Shown in pieces: positions 63,694-64,000 of a DNA stretch of 64,000 nt. The notes beneath the pieces were generated by a model. That model was not told the origin of the DNA and ran no database searches. It worked only from the letters and a program-made list of their open reading frames with translations. Positions within the stretch are counted from its first letter, which is position 1. The number at the start of each line of letters is the position of its first letter. Origin of the DNA: Bacteroidia bacterium (GTDB taxonomy: Bacteria; Bacteroidota; Bacteroidia; CAILMK01; JBBDIG01). The stretch is taken from contig JBBDIG010000014.1 of assembly GCA_040880525.1 (NCBI GenBank), positions 62,001-126,000 on the forward strand, given 5' to 3'. A program made the translations under genes and the position numbers.

Positions 63694-64000
63694 TCAGGCA
63701 ACCCCCGCCTTCACTAATTTTTCTTCGCCCTCTTCGCGATCGTCTTCATCAGCCTTCGGTTTTTCCTGCTCATGTTTTTCATCAGGAATAAACACCAGTT
63801 CAATGAGCACCGGGAAATGATCGCTGCCAATATGCCGGCAGACTTCAAGCTTTTTTAACTGAAAATGATCGGAATGAAAAACATGGTCGAGGGGCCAGCG
63901 GAAAAAAGGAATATTGGCATTGAAGGTATTGAAAAAACCGCGGCCCCGCCTGGGATCGAGCAAGCCGCTGATGCGCTGAAACATCCGTGTGGTATGGCTC
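63694..64000 (-). CDS. Endonuclease/exonuclease/phosphatase family protein, C-terminal part (runs off the window)
   Basis: The minus-strand frame is open to the right edge of the window, so the 5' part is missing. The visible end contains FFRWPLDHVFHSDHFQLKKL, then the conserved end motif IGSDHFPVLIEL (SDH with the catalytic His-Asp pair typical of the EEP superfamily), then a charged tail (DEKHEQEKPKADEDDREEGE). Members are nucleases or phosphatases; many Bacteroidota versions have membrane helices N-terminally, which cannot be checked here. Convergent with glgB, 34 bp apart. Confidence 0.8.
   Translation of the reverse strand, partial: SHTTRMFQRISGLLDPRRGRGFFNTFNANIPFFRWPLDHVFHSDHFQLKKLEVCRHIGSDHFPVLIELVFIPDEKHEQEKPKADEDDREEGEEKLVKAGVA

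Overview
The window reads as a chromosomal segment of a Bacteroidota bacterium (wider Cytophagia/Saprospiria/Sphingobacteriia type; genus not identifiable from sequence alone). Supporting signs: the Bacteroidota -7 promoter element TAnnTTTG sits just upstream of at least twelve genes; two secreted proteins end in type IX secretion (T9SS) C-terminal sorting domains; there is an alternative complex III (act) operon, a TamL-like lipidated BamA-family protein, a DUF4920 lipoprotein, and almost no Shine-Dalgarno signal. Both ends cut genes: pyruvate carboxylase (left) and an endonuclease/exonuclease/phosphatase family gene (right).

Layout. 1-9.5 kb is mostly housekeeping: pyc (3' part), an unknown polytopic membrane protein, PNPase with an RG-rich tail, rpsO, hldD and lpd. 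9.5-13.6 kb is a disturbed accessory patch: a small secreted protein, a diverged ~180-bp duplication flanking ~1.2 kb of AT-rich material with small minus-strand ORFs, a frameshifted helical-repeat gene, and a T9SS cargo protein. 13.6-20.5 kb holds an M6-like secreted metallopeptidase, a DUF4920 lipoprotein, a membrane protein, the potassium uptake pair trkA-trkH and a low-molecular-weight protein-tyrosine phosphatase. 20.7-26.9 kb is a minus-strand operon marR - RND adaptor - RND permease - TolC, with a perfect 7-7-7 palindrome at the marR start. 27.2-30.0 kb is an AT-rich T9SS surface protein (seven propeller-like repeats plus six Cys-rich repeats), followed by a gene-free stretch of 544 bp. 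30.5-37.7 kb carries two GT-C-like membrane proteins (one with a C-terminal TPR region) around a divergent rRNA/tRNA methyltransferase and tamL pair. 37.9-46.7 kb is actABCDEF, a quinol-oxidising respiratory complex; no cytochrome oxidase genes follow. Instead a convergent, lipoprotein-type methyltransferase-fold gene overlaps the end of actF.

47.5-63.7 kb is an alpha-glucan/trehalose cluster in two divergent operons. The minus operon is treZ - GH57/DUF3536 - treY - malQ; the plus operon is glgE - treS::maltokinase - glgB. Together they encode trehalose formation from glucan ends (TreY/TreZ), conversion of trehalose to maltose and maltose-1-phosphate (TreS fused to maltokinase), polymerisation of maltose-1-phosphate into alpha-1,4-glucan (GlgE), branching (GlgB), and glucan trimming or disproportionation (GH57, MalQ). 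This could form a closed glucan-trehalose cycle. GlgB carries an unusual Lys-rich N-terminal tail.

Most of the window is known biology. The parts most worth a second look are the 9.8-11.4 kb duplication island, the exported methyltransferase-like lipoprotein, the low-complexity insert in ActB, the basic tail on GlgB, and the compact glucan-trehalose cycle. No CRISPR array, rRNA, tRNA or intact insertion sequence was seen. Start codons were revised where the promoter element overlaps or lies downstream of the longest-ORF start.
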